Shown in pieces: positions 1-7,163 of a DNA stretch of 7,478 bases. Position 1 is the first letter of the stretch. Each line of letters begins with the position of its first letter. The stretch spans positions 1 to 7,478 of the forward strand of contig DQSO01000090.1 of assembly GCA_015663225.1 (NCBI GenBank), given 5' to 3'. A program made the translations under genes and the position numbers. Source of the stretch: Campylobacterales bacterium (GTDB lineage: Bacteria > Campylobacterota > Campylobacteria > Campylobacterales > QNZT01). The notes beneath the pieces were generated by a model. The model was not told the DNA's origin, made no database searches, and saw nothing but the letters and a program-made list of their open reading frames with translations.

Positions 1-18
1 TACTGTTTTTCTTACCAT
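1..18 (-). CDS. Start of an unidentified gene, cut by the window edge
   Basis: Only the first six codons (MVRKTV) are present, so no family can be named. The start is supported by a textbook Shine-Dalgarno AAGGAG (positions 31-26) seven bases before the ATG, and by a plausible promoter further upstream. It lies on the same strand as the secretion operon, about 160 bases past the fusion-protein stop, and no clear terminator separates them. Type I secretion loci often place the secreted adhesin or the TolC-like outer-membrane protein next to these genes, so this could be either. That is inference from context only; the six residues do not look like a typical Sec signal peptide start, but they are too few to decide. 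Confidence 0.6.
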
Positions 19-25
19 AATTAAA

Positions 26-31
26 CTCCTT
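26..31 (-). promoter_or_regulatory. Ribosome binding site of the left-edge gene
   Basis: AAGGAG on the minus strand, seven bases upstream of the ATG at 18. It is the strongest Shine-Dalgarno in the left half of the window and is the main reason for calling the truncated gene. Confidence 0.7.
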
Positions 32-46
32 AATATTAGTAATATT
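32..46. repeat. AT-only perfect dyad next to the left-edge gene's RBS
   Basis: AATATTA (32-38) and TAATATT (40-46) are perfect 7-bp inverted arms around a single G at 39. A one-base centre cannot form an RNA hairpin loop, so a protein-binding dyad (operator) is likelier than an attenuator. It lies directly upstream of the Shine-Dalgarno and downstream of the candidate -10, where a repressor could block transcription. In AT-rich DNA such a dyad can arise by chance, so confidence is low. Confidence 0.3.
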
Positions 47-60
47 TAATTCATACTTTT

Positions 61-71
61 ATCATACTATA
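61..71 (-). promoter_or_regulatory. Candidate sigma-70 -10 region for the left-edge gene
   Basis: The minus strand carries TATAGT (71-66) followed directly by TATGAT (66-61), two overlapping near-matches to TATAAT. Transcription would begin near 54-58 and give a leader of about 35-40 bases that contains the AAGGAG site. No good -35 is seen; TTAAAC (91-86) sits 14 bases before TATAGT and 19 before TATGAT, neither ideal. Weak -35 elements are usual in Campylobacterota. Confidence 0.35.
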
Positions 72-88
72 ATAATTTAAGAGTTTGT

Positions 89-151
89 TTAAATCTTAGT
101 TTTAGAAAAATCGCACTTTCCACCTGTTTCTCTCCAAGGATTTGTTATCAT
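89..151 (-). CDS. Doubtful small ORF (20 residues, or 33 from an upstream TTG)
   Basis: An ATG at 151 opens a 20-residue frame (MITNPWRETGGKC...) ending in TAA at 91-89. A GAAGG about ten bases upstream is a possible but distant Shine-Dalgarno. The same frame is open back to a TTG at 190, overlapping the end of the fusion-protein gene, and adds residues including PICEGSG, which gives two cysteines in 33 residues. The peptide has a protein-like composition, with Trp, Pro, Gly and Cys. It could be a true small protein, the decayed end of a gene, or chance. No family is recognised. Confidence 0.2.
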   Translation of the reverse strand: MITNPWRETGGKCDFSKTKI

Positions 152-179
152 TAATCCACTACCTTCACAGATAGGTTTA

Positions 180-1436
180 TTACTTCTCAATCAAAGCATT
201 ATGAGTAATATCTTTTAAAGGCTTCAATATATAAGTTAAAATAGTTTTCTTTCCAGTTTTTATATGAATAGTTGCAACCATACCAGGAAGTATCTCTTTG
301 CCTTTTGCTACTTCATAGTTTTTTGCTTCTATTTTTACAGTATAGCTTGAGTTGTTTTGCTTATCTACAAAGCTATCTGGGCTTATAAAGATTAGTTTTC
401 CTTTTAAAAAACCATATTTTGAGTAGCTGTATGCTGAGATTTCTATCGATACTTCTTGACCTACTACCAAATCACCTCTATCGTTTGATTTTATTTTTGC
501 TTCTATGATTAGGGAGTCACCTATAGGGGTTATCTCTGCTATGTTTTCACCTGACTTGATGATTCCACCGATTGTGTTGAAGTTTAGCTTTTTTACTATT
601 CCATTGACAGGGGAGGTTATTAGTTGTCTTTCTTCTCTATCAATAGATGCGATTTCAGTTTCTTGTAGGCTCTCTATCTTTGATTCACACTCATTTAGCT
701 CTTTTAGCCATTTAGATTTTATCTCTGATTTGTAGCTAGCAGTTTTTGTCATGGCCCCTTTTATCTGTTGATTTATGATTGGTATTTCGCCTTGTAGATT
801 TCTTATCTGTGTTAGTAAAGATTGTTTTTTTGATAGTTCTGCAAGATATTGTTGCTTACTTGCTGCTCCACCTTGTAGTAGTTTATTTAGGATACTTAAG
901 TTCTCTTTTACTATTTTAAGTTCAAGATTTAAGTTTCCAATACGATTTTTTTTCTGTTTCTTTTCAAGACGAAGTTCATCAAGTTTACTTTGATAAAGAG
1001 CTTGTTGTTGTAAAAAACTCTTCATCTCTGAGATAAATATATCTATCTCATTTTGATTGTGAGGATGAGGAGTTTTAAACTTCAACTCTCTTTTTAACTC
1101 TATAAGTGCATTTAGTCTTAGTTTTTCTCGTCCAAGATTTGCTAGTTGTATCTTTTTTTGTTTTGTATCAGAGGTATAAAATGAGTTTTTAACCTTAAAA
1201 AGAGGATCACCTTTTTTTACAGTATCACCCTCTTTGATGTAGATAGTTTCAATTATACCACCCTCAAGATGTTGGATTATCTTAGTGTTTGATGATGGGA
1301 TGACCCTACCAGTTCCGATAACCATCTCATCAACCGTAGTGCTATATATCCAATATCCAAAAGCAAATATTAAAAGTATGATAGGATATACAGATGCTCT
1401 ATAGTTCCACTTATGCTCTGTTATCATCTCATGCAT
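180..1436 (-). CDS. Type I secretion membrane fusion protein, HlyD/LapC family
   Basis: This is the periplasmic adaptor that links the inner-membrane ABC transporter to a TolC-like outer-membrane channel. The 418-residue length is normal for the family. A short cytoplasmic tail is followed by one membrane helix (about 16-34), then the first half of a lipoyl/barrel-sandwich domain (51-85, with IIQHLEGGII and KEGDTVKKGDPL). A long Lys/Glu/Leu-rich coiled-coil hairpin spans about 90-265. The second lipoyl half begins at ITSPVNGIVKKL (273-284), followed by the beta-barrel domain (about 308-395). The C-terminus GMVATIHIKTGKKTILTYIL is the hallmark of type I secretion adaptors. The ATG overlaps the transporter's stop by 8 nt (ATGCATGA). 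GAGAG (1448-1444), 7 nt upstream, supports this start; the ATG three codons later is an alternative. It is the last clear gene of the operon. Confidence 0.95.
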   Translation of the reverse strand: MHEMITEHKWNYRASVYPIILLIFAFGYWIYSTTVDEMVIGTGRVIPSSNTKIIQHLEGGIIETIYIKEGDTVKKGDPLFKVKNSFYTSDTKQKKIQLANLGREKLRLNALIELKRELKFKTPHPHNQNEIDIFISEMKSFLQQQALYQSKLDELRLEKKQKKNRIGNLNLELKIVKENLSILNKLLQGGAASKQQYLAELSKKQSLLTQIRNLQGEIPIINQQIKGAMTKTASYKSEIKSKWLKELNECESKIESLQETEIASIDREERQLITSPVNGIVKKLNFNTIGGIIKSGENIAEITPIGDSLIIEAKIKSNDRGDLVVGQEVSIEISAYSYSKYGFLKGKLIFISPDSFVDKQNNSSYTVKIEAKNYEVAKGKEILPGMVATIHIKTGKKTILTYILKPLKDITHNALIEK

Positions 1437-3558
1437 CTTCTAGCTCTCTTTGTTTAGTTTGCTTTGTCTTTTGTAGATTTAGAAGCTTTAAAATATCTTC
1501 TTTTTTCCCATCAGCTCTTATCTTTCCACCATCAAGTAGTATAACTCTATCTACCATATCAAGTGCAGCAAATCTATGAGAAACTACTATAGTTGTACGA
1601 CCTTTTAGTGACTCTTCTAAAGTTCTAACTAAATTTTGCTCCAATCCAACATCAAGTCCCGTAGTTGGTTCATCAAGTACAATAACAGGAGCATCATTTA
1701 AAAGAACTCGTGCTAATGCAACAAGGTGTCTTTGTCCCACAGATAGGTTCTTACCTCTCTCACCAATATTTACTGAGTCTATTCCACCACTGTTTTTTAC
1801 AAGCTCCCCAAGACCACTTTTTTGTAGTGCCTTAGACATCTCTTTTTTAGATATACTTCGTTTTAGCTCTAAGTTTTCTTTTAGTGTTCCACTAAACAAA
1901 TATGGTTCTTGTGGCATAAAAGATATGTTCTCTCTTAGCTCAATAGGATGCATAGATGAACAGTCCATATCATCTAAAAATATCTTGCCTTTAGTTGGTG
2001 TTTCAAGTCCAAGGAGAAGTTTTACAAGTGTACTTTTTCCACAACCAGTTTGACCAATAATCCCAACTCTCTCTCCAGCTTTTATCTTAAGATTGATATT
2101 TGTAAGTGCAAGATGTTGACTTCCTTCATACTTGAAATCTACATCTTTAAACTCAATATACCCATCAGCTCTATCTATTCCAAGCTCTATAAGTTTGCTA
2201 GTCTCTGTTGGTAGATGCCAATACTTATTTAGTGCATCTAGTGACTCTTTTACTTGTTTGTATTTTATAACTATACTAGATAGGTTGATGACTGGAATCA
2301 TAGCTCGACTTGAAAGTATTGTGATGGCTATGAGTCCACCAACATTTAGGTGTCCACTGTGTATCTCATATACTCCTAAAAATATTGTAGCAACTGATAC
2401 AGCTTGAACAAGTGAGTATGATACAAATGATGTTGTAGAGTTCATCATATTTATTTTTTCATTTAGTGCATTATAAAAGTTGATAAGATTTCTCCACTTA
2501 TGCATAGTTTTAGATATAGCATTTGAAGTTTTTAAATCATCCTTGCCTTGAAGTTGCTCTATCAAGTAAGCATTTTTTGATTGGGCATGTTTAAAACTTT
2601 GAGAGTGAAGGTGAGATAATGGAAACTGCATGATAAAGTTTATCACTAATAAAACTACCGCAAATCCAAGAGGTACAGTAACCATAGCAGGACTTATCAT
2701 GTAGATAACCCAAGATGAGAGAAAGAAAAATGGTAGATCTAAGGTATTCAAAACCTTGCTTGTAAAGAAATCCTTTACAACACTAAGCTCTTTAAAAAGG
2801 TTCGTTTTTGTTCCTATCATGTAGCTATCATGTGAGGACTGTATAGTTAGAGTTCTTTTAAAAAGTTCCTCTTCAAGCTCGTTTGATAGTTTTGTTGTAA
2901 CTTTATTGAGTATATAAACTCTAGAGCTTTTTAAAATGATGTCAAATACAAGTACAACACCAACACCAACCGCGAGTACAAAAAGAGTATCAACAGCAAA
3001 GTTTGGTATAACACGGTTATAAACATTCATAGCAAAAAGAGATATTGCGATACCAAAGATATTGATAAGTATAGTCAAAAAACCTATCTCAACATAACTT
3101 CTCCACTGAGCAATTACTGGCTTAAAAAACCACCCTTTAGAATCTTTTTTTGCATCATCTATATAGTTTATCTCTTTATATTTTTTTGATAAAAATACAA
3201 ATTCTAAAGATTTGGTTTTAAATTTATCTTTTTTTATCTTGTGTGTTTTGTTTGTGATAGTGTCATACACAAAGATATATTTGCCCTTTAGCCTCTCTAT
3301 AACAAAGCTATGAGATTTCTCATCTATTGCAATACATGGAAGCATATACTCTTTTAAAAACTCAACATCAACTCTTTTATAGTTAAACTCTAAGTCCAAC
3401 TCCTTTGCTATATTTTTTATATCAGGAATATTAAACTTAGCGATACCAGCAAAAGAGAGTTTATCAATAGTATTTTTAGATACCTCTCCATAGTAAAAAG
3501 ATAGAACTTTTACCGTAGAGTTTAAAAGTGAATTATTTTTTATTATCTCTTTTTCCAT
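1429..3558 (-). CDS. Type I secretion ABC transporter/ATPase, LssB/LapB type
   Basis: This inner-membrane exporter probably drives one-step secretion of a large protein, using ATP. Residues 1-130 form a C39-like domain lacking the catalytic Cys: the usual LL-(D/E)-C-L stretch reads LLNST, while H83 and D99 remain, so it should bind substrate rather than cleave a leader. Six membrane helices lie at about 156-178, 190-210, 271-288, 290-310, 380-399 and 406-430. The nucleotide-binding domain (about 467-700) has A-loop Y477, Walker A GQTGCGKS (502-509), Q-loop Q550, signature LSVGQ (605-609), Walker B VIVLDE (625-630) and H-loop H661, so it looks fully active. At 709 residues it fits the LssB-type ATPases that export RTX adhesins. 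It starts 6 nt after the TPR gene's stop with no clear Shine-Dalgarno, which suggests coupled translation. Confidence 0.95.
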   Translation of the reverse strand: MEKEIIKNNSLLNSTVKVLSFYYGEVSKNTIDKLSFAGIAKFNIPDIKNIAKELDLEFNYKRVDVEFLKEYMLPCIAIDEKSHSFVIERLKGKYIFVYDTITNKTHKIKKDKFKTKSLEFVFLSKKYKEINYIDDAKKDSKGWFFKPVIAQWRSYVEIGFLTILINIFGIAISLFAMNVYNRVIPNFAVDTLFVLAVGVGVVLVFDIILKSSRVYILNKVTTKLSNELEEELFKRTLTIQSSHDSYMIGTKTNLFKELSVVKDFFTSKVLNTLDLPFFFLSSWVIYMISPAMVTVPLGFAVVLLVINFIMQFPLSHLHSQSFKHAQSKNAYLIEQLQGKDDLKTSNAISKTMHKWRNLINFYNALNEKINMMNSTTSFVSYSLVQAVSVATIFLGVYEIHSGHLNVGGLIAITILSSRAMIPVINLSSIVIKYKQVKESLDALNKYWHLPTETSKLIELGIDRADGYIEFKDVDFKYEGSQHLALTNINLKIKAGERVGIIGQTGCGKSTLVKLLLGLETPTKGKIFLDDMDCSSMHPIELRENISFMPQEPYLFSGTLKENLELKRSISKKEMSKALQKSGLGELVKNSGGIDSVNIGERGKNLSVGQRHLVALARVLLNDAPVIVLDEPTTGLDVGLEQNLVRTLEESLKGRTTIVVSHRFAALDMVDRVILLDGGKIRADGKKEDILKLLNLQKTKQTKQRELEDA

Positions 3559-3564
3559 CTATTT

Positions 3565-4434
3565 TTAGCTAACCAATAGTTTTTTTAGATCACTATCTAA
3601 ATCTATCAAAGTATCATCAAGCTCAACTGCTTGTTTATAGTATGCTACACCTTCATTTAAATGATTCAATGTTTTATATGTAAGAGCTATTTTTATAAAA
3701 TTTAGTGCATTTTTAGGATTGATTTCTGCAACTTTTAGGTATGAAGCTAGAGCATTGTAGTAATCTTTTTGGATCGTATATACATTTCCAAACTCACTGT
3801 ATATATCAACATTGTCACCATCTAGTACGACAAGTTTTTGAAGTACCATCAAAGCATCATCATACCTTTTTAGATATTGCAGTGATTTTTGTAGTTCATA
3901 AAGAGCCTCTTTGTGCTTATCATCAAGTGAGAGTGCCATTTCATATAGTTTTTTAGCTCCATCAAAGTTCTTTTTGAAACTCAAAAGTTTTCCAATAGCT
4001 ACATAGGACTCAACATACTTACTATCAACTCTGATAGACTCTTTATAAAAATGAATAGCTTTATCTACTTCACCTTGCTTATCATAAGCTCTTGCAATGA
4101 GTGCAAATATAACTGGGTTGTTAGGCATAGATTTTAAAAGTGTAGAGTATATATCTATTGCCTTTTGAAAGCTTTTTACCTCTATGTAAAGGTTTGCTAG
4201 GTTTATGTATATAACTTGACTCTGCTCAATATCTAGTGCTTTATGAAAAAGTTGAAGAGCTTTTGAGTAGTTTTTATCATGTCTATATATGATAGCCAAG
4301 TTACAAAGAGCCTGAACATTGTTCTTATCATCTTCTAAAATATCTATATATATCTCTTTAGCTTGTGGTAGATATCCCTCTTGTTGTGCTTTTATAGCAT
4401 CTTTTAAACCCATTCTCTCTTTTAAGTTAGGCAT
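3565..4434 (-). CDS. TPR-only cytoplasmic protein of the secretion operon
   Basis: The 289-residue protein is almost wholly tetratricopeptide repeats: about eight consecutive 34-residue units from residue 5 to 276, each with the TPR pattern (for example ALCNLAIIYRHDKNYSKALQLFHKAL at 42-67, and the NP/DP-type turns). There is no signal peptide, membrane helix or catalytic domain, so a cytosolic protein-binding scaffold is expected. Its ATG lies within the last codons of the fusion-enzyme gene (8-nt overlap), with a good GAGGAGA site (4447-4441) six bases upstream. It is followed after 6 nt by the transporter gene. Position suggests it binds the modifying enzyme, the substrate or the transporter, but nothing in the sequence identifies the partner. 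Its repeats resemble those of the upstream protein (both contain VDSKY at a repeat junction), so a duplication origin is possible. Confidence 0.85.
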   Translation of the reverse strand: MPNLKERMGLKDAIKAQQEGYLPQAKEIYIDILEDDKNNVQALCNLAIIYRHDKNYSKALQLFHKALDIEQSQVIYINLANLYIEVKSFQKAIDIYSTLLKSMPNNPVIFALIARAYDKQGEVDKAIHFYKESIRVDSKYVESYVAIGKLLSFKKNFDGAKKLYEMALSLDDKHKEALYELQKSLQYLKRYDDALMVLQKLVVLDGDNVDIYSEFGNVYTIQKDYYNALASYLKVAEINPKNALNFIKIALTYKTLNHLNEGVAYYKQAVELDDTLIDLDSDLKKLLVS

Positions 4435-6775
4435 GTAATCTCTCCTCGTTATATTTTAATCTTAGTTTATATTTTTTATTTAACTTGTCAGTTATAGATT
4501 GAAAAACACTATCCCACTTGTTAAAACTCTTTTGTCTAAATAGCTTTGCATTTTTATACCAATACGAGCTTTTACCCTTACTCTCCCATCTCCAGTCAGG
4601 CATCTTCTGTAAAGCTATCCAAACCTCTTTCCCCATAGCACCAGCAAGATGAGCAACTGATGTATCTGAAGAGATAACTAAATCAAGCTTGTTTATCAAA
4701 GCTGCTGTTTTATTAAAACTATCTAACTTTTCACTCATATCAACTATATCGTCAAGATATCCATTTTCATTAATATCTTTTGACTTTTCTCCAACTTGAA
4801 GTGAATAGACCTCTATTTTTTCACTTTTAATAATGGAATCAAACTCTTTTATATCAAAAACTTTACCCTCAAAACTCTCGCCAGTTACACTAGCACCCCA
4901 ACATATACCTATTTTTACTTTTTTGTTATCGTTTATCTTTATTGTCTCATTTGAAAAGAGATATGCTTCATCTGTTTTTGGTATATCATCAACTGTCGCG
5001 ATTTTAAAAAGGTGAGGTAGAGAGAGCATTGCTATTTGAAAGTCAAACTCTGGAGTATCTTCACTATCTCTTTTATAAAAATAACTAACACCCTCTATCG
5101 AGTTCTCAAAAAGACTCTTTAACTCATCTCTACATTGAAGTATCACTTCACAACCAAACTTCTCTTTTAAAAGAGGGACAAATCGTGCAAACTGTATACT
5201 ATCTCCAAATCCTTGTTCACTATGTACTAGAACTTTTTTACCCTTAGCTTCACTTTTCATCGTTAATCTTGGTTTGCTAAAAACATCTCTATATTTAAAA
5301 AGATGACCTTTCATCTCCTCTTTATCAAATCTCTTCTCATACTGCCTAAATCCATTTATAAAATCACAACTATGTAGATATGTAGTAGCTAAATCAAAGT
5401 GAGCATTTGTGAAGTTTGGATCAAGTTCAATAGCTTTAAGATAGTTCTCTTTTGCCTTTTTAAAATAACCCAAACTTTTATAAGAGTTAGCAAGGTTAGA
5501 GTATGCATTTACCCCCTCAGGATCAAGTTTTATAGATTTTAGATGCAGTTTTGCAGCCTCTTTATATCTGTCTAGTTTATTGTATACATTTCCTAGGTTT
5601 GTATATGCACCTGCATTTTTAGGGTTATACTTTATCGCTAAATCAAGATTTTTTATAGCATTGTCATACTCTTTTATCTTGTTATAAGTAGCCCCTAGAT
5701 TACTATATACTTCGTAGTATTTACTATCAACTCTAAGAGCTTCTTTAAAGTTCTCTATTGCTTTTTTATACTCTTTTTTATTATAAAATAAAACTGCAAG
5801 ATTATTGATAGCTTTTGAAAATCCCAAATCAAGTTCTATAGCTTTTTGATAAGAGAGTAGAGCTATGTTATCATCTTTTAGTTTCTCATATATTATTCCT
5901 AAAGTGTTAAAATGATTTGGATTTTTACTATCACATCTTATCGCTTTTTTTATCGCTATTAAAGACTCTTTAAGATGTTTTGAATCTTTTAGAAGATTTG
6001 AATAGTTGCTATATATAAAAGCATCTGTTGGATTTAAAACAATTGCACTTTGATATAGCTTTTTTGCTTTTTTATATTTTTTTTGTGCTTTACAAACAAC
6101 ACCTGCTGAGTTTCTTAGCTCACTATAGTATGGATATAACTTTATAAGTCTATCATATATCTTTTCTGCTCTAAAAAAATCCTTCTCTTTATATGATTTA
6201 ATAGCTTCTTGTACACCAAGACTAACCTCTTCACTAAAACCAAGTCGCTTATTTTTAAATATATCCTCGCCAACACTCTTTAGTAAAAATGAGATTATCT
6301 CATCTTTGTTAGTATCAAGATTTAAAAATCCATCTTTTGTTGGAATCTTATTATCTTTTGAAGTTGTAAGATAAACTAAAGCATCATCTTTTAGTGAAGC
6401 CTTTATCAACGACAAATCAACAATGGGAGATGGGGAATACTCAATCACATCTAAAACCAAAGCCATATCAAATCTCAGTCCATTAATAACACTCTCTTGA
6501 AATTGTTTTGGTGAGAGAGTTTTAAAGTTTTTAGGATTATTTTTTGAAGCAATTTCTCTTGCTTTTTTAGCTATATCTACACCGATAATATTGCAATCAA
6601 ATTTTTCAATAATAGTCTTAGCAATTTTACCATCGCCACAACCAAAATCTAAAATAAGTGAATCTTTATTGATATTTGAAAATTTACTAAATATCTTTGA
6701 TAATTTTAGTTCAATATTCTCACATGATATATCATCTTTTGTAAAAATAGAAGGATTAAAAATAGGTTTTTGCAT
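4427..6775 (-). CDS. Methyltransferase-TPR-glycosyltransferase-like fusion protein
   Basis: Three domains occur in 782 residues. Residues 1-180 are a class I SAM-dependent methyltransferase: motif I LILDFGCGDGK (40-50), acidic D67 in GVDIAKKA, and the post-II strand MALVLDVIEY (104-113). Residues about 184-483 hold nine 34-residue TPR units. Residues about 512-765 resemble GT-B heptosyltransferase-like (GT9-type) domains attached to TPRs: EQGFGDSIQFARF (520-532), GICWGAS (623-629), SSDTSVAHLAGAMGKEVW (702-719) and the family's PDWRW...YW.. ..LFRQ end. D525 in GFGD aligns with the catalytic Asp region of heptosyltransferases. No signal peptide is seen, so it is cytosolic. By analogy with TPR-bearing glycosyltransferases it may glycosylate a protein, here plausibly the exported substrate; target and sugar are unknown. 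Start: AAGG (6785-6782), six bases before the ATG. It is first in the operon, behind a sigma-54 promoter. Confidence 0.88.
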   Translation of the reverse strand: MQKPIFNPSIFTKDDISCENIELKLSKIFSKFSNINKDSLILDFGCGDGKIAKTIIEKFDCNIIGVDIAKKAREIASKNNPKNFKTLSPKQFQESVINGLRFDMALVLDVIEYSPSPIVDLSLIKASLKDDALVYLTTSKDNKIPTKDGFLNLDTNKDEIISFLLKSVGEDIFKNKRLGFSEEVSLGVQEAIKSYKEKDFFRAEKIYDRLIKLYPYYSELRNSAGVVCKAQKKYKKAKKLYQSAIVLNPTDAFIYSNYSNLLKDSKHLKESLIAIKKAIRCDSKNPNHFNTLGIIYEKLKDDNIALLSYQKAIELDLGFSKAINNLAVLFYNKKEYKKAIENFKEALRVDSKYYEVYSNLGATYNKIKEYDNAIKNLDLAIKYNPKNAGAYTNLGNVYNKLDRYKEAAKLHLKSIKLDPEGVNAYSNLANSYKSLGYFKKAKENYLKAIELDPNFTNAHFDLATTYLHSCDFINGFRQYEKRFDKEEMKGHLFKYRDVFSKPRLTMKSEAKGKKVLVHSEQGFGDSIQFARFVPLLKEKFGCEVILQCRDELKSLFENSIEGVSYFYKRDSEDTPEFDFQIAMLSLPHLFKIATVDDIPKTDEAYLFSNETIKINDNKKVKIGICWGASVTGESFEGKVFDIKEFDSIIKSEKIEVYSLQVGEKSKDINENGYLDDIVDMSEKLDSFNKTAALINKLDLVISSDTSVAHLAGAMGKEVWIALQKMPDWRWESKGKSSYWYKNAKLFRQKSFNKWDSVFQSITDKLNKKYKLRLKYNEERLHA

Positions 6776-6803
6776 AGATAGCCTTAAAGTTTTTTAAAGA
6801 TAC

Positions 6804-6820
6804 AGCAAAAATTGTTCCTA
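6804..6820 (-). promoter_or_regulatory. Sigma-54 (RpoN) promoter of the secretion operon
   Basis: The minus strand reads TAGGAACAATTTTTGCT. GG (6818-6817) and GC (6806-6805) are separated by exactly ten bases, the invariant -24/-12 spacing. Flanking bases fit the Campylobacter form (GGAAC, then a T run and TTGCT), with about 10 of 13 specified consensus positions matching. Transcription would begin near 6793, leaving an 18-base leader that holds the AAGG site of the 782-residue protein. Sigma-54 in this phylum mainly serves flagellar genes, through the FlgS/FlgR two-component system, so the operon may be tied to the motility programme. Confidence 0.6.
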
Positions 6821-6844
6821 AAATTTAAATTATTGATTTTTTAA

Positions 6845-6872
6845 AGAGGTGGAATAACTTTATTCCACCTCT
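6845..6872 (-). terminator. Hairpin terminator after the lipoprotein gene
   Basis: Perfect 13-bp arms AGAGGTGGAATAA (6845-6857) and TTATTCCACCTCT (6860-6872) are separated by two bases and begin nine bases after the lipoprotein stop. On the minus strand the stem is followed by only two further T residues and then a run of A, so the U-tract is poor. It may end transcription inefficiently, or act mainly as a 3' stabilising hairpin. It separates the lipoprotein gene from the sigma-54 promoter. Confidence 0.65.
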
Positions 6873-6881
6873 GTGTTAACT

Positions 6882-7115
6882 CTATGGGTTATCTTGTGCA
6901 TACCCTATACTGCCACCAACTGCACTACCAATCAAAGCTCCTCTAATCATTCTTTGACTACTACCATCTCCAGTAGCACTACCGATAACAGCACCAGCAA
7001 TCCCACCAAGAATCGCACCTTGTTTAGTGTTTTGTCCAGCATAGCTACTTCCTGTACAACCAGCTAGTAGTATTATCGCAAGTGCAACAACTACTGTATG
7101 TTTAACTAATTTCAT
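6882..7115 (-). CDS. Small glycine-zipper lipoprotein
   Basis: This 77-residue precursor has a basic N-terminus, a hydrophobic stretch and the lipobox LLAGC, with Cys20 as the lipidation site. The mature part has two Gly-rich zipper segments, at about 33-49 (GAILGGIAGAVIGSATG) and 59-71 (GALIGSAVGGSIG), with repeated GxxxG spacing typical of glycine-zipper/YMGG-like envelope proteins. These insert in or pack against membranes; a specific role cannot be read. The start is supported by AAGGAG (7126-7121), five bases before the ATG. It is followed by a hairpin and appears to be its own transcription unit, so a link to the secretion operon rests only on proximity and on both being envelope functions. 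Confidence 0.85.
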   Translation of the reverse strand: MKLVKHTVVVALAIILLAGCTGSSYAGQNTKQGAILGGIAGAVIGSATGDGSSQRMIRGALIGSAVGGSIGYAQDNP

Positions 7116-7144
7116 AATATCTCCTTTTATTTGGTTTTATCTAT

Positions 7145-7163
7145 TTTACTATATCTTAGTAAA
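7145..7163. repeat. Inverted repeat upstream of the lipoprotein gene
   Basis: TTTACTA (7145-7151) and TAGTAAA (7157-7163) are perfect 7-bp arms around TATCT. The repeat covers the stop codon of the upstream ORF and a possible -10 (TATAGT, 7153-7148) of the lipoprotein gene. No T-tract follows on the minus strand, so it is not a convincing terminator; an operator or chance are the alternatives. Confidence 0.25.

Noticed and set aside
505..993. Plus-strand open frames opposite the fusion-protein gene (505-735 and 775-993)
   Set aside because: They are Ser/Phe/Leu-rich antisense shadows of a Lys/Glu-rich coiled-coil gene with clear family motifs on the other strand.
2132..2407. Plus-strand 91-codon open frame
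   Set aside because: It lies wholly antisense to the transporter's membrane and linker region and lacks a domain or its own context.
1429..3558. Bacteriocin/RiPP exporter with a leader peptidase
   Set aside because: The C39-like domain has no catalytic Cys, and no precursor peptide with a double-glycine leader was seen in the window.
4833..5015. Plus-strand 60-codon open frame
   Set aside because: Antisense to the conserved GT-B-like domain; no independent support.
4430..6230. Tandem DNA repeats across the two TPR genes
   Set aside because: The periodicity is at protein level (34 residues). At DNA level only short matches occur, such as 14 identical bases at 4019-4032 and 5721-5734.
6873..7067. 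Plus-strand Thr/Ser-rich frame
   Set aside because: Exact antisense of the glycine-zipper lipoprotein; its composition is produced by the complement of Gly/Ala codons.
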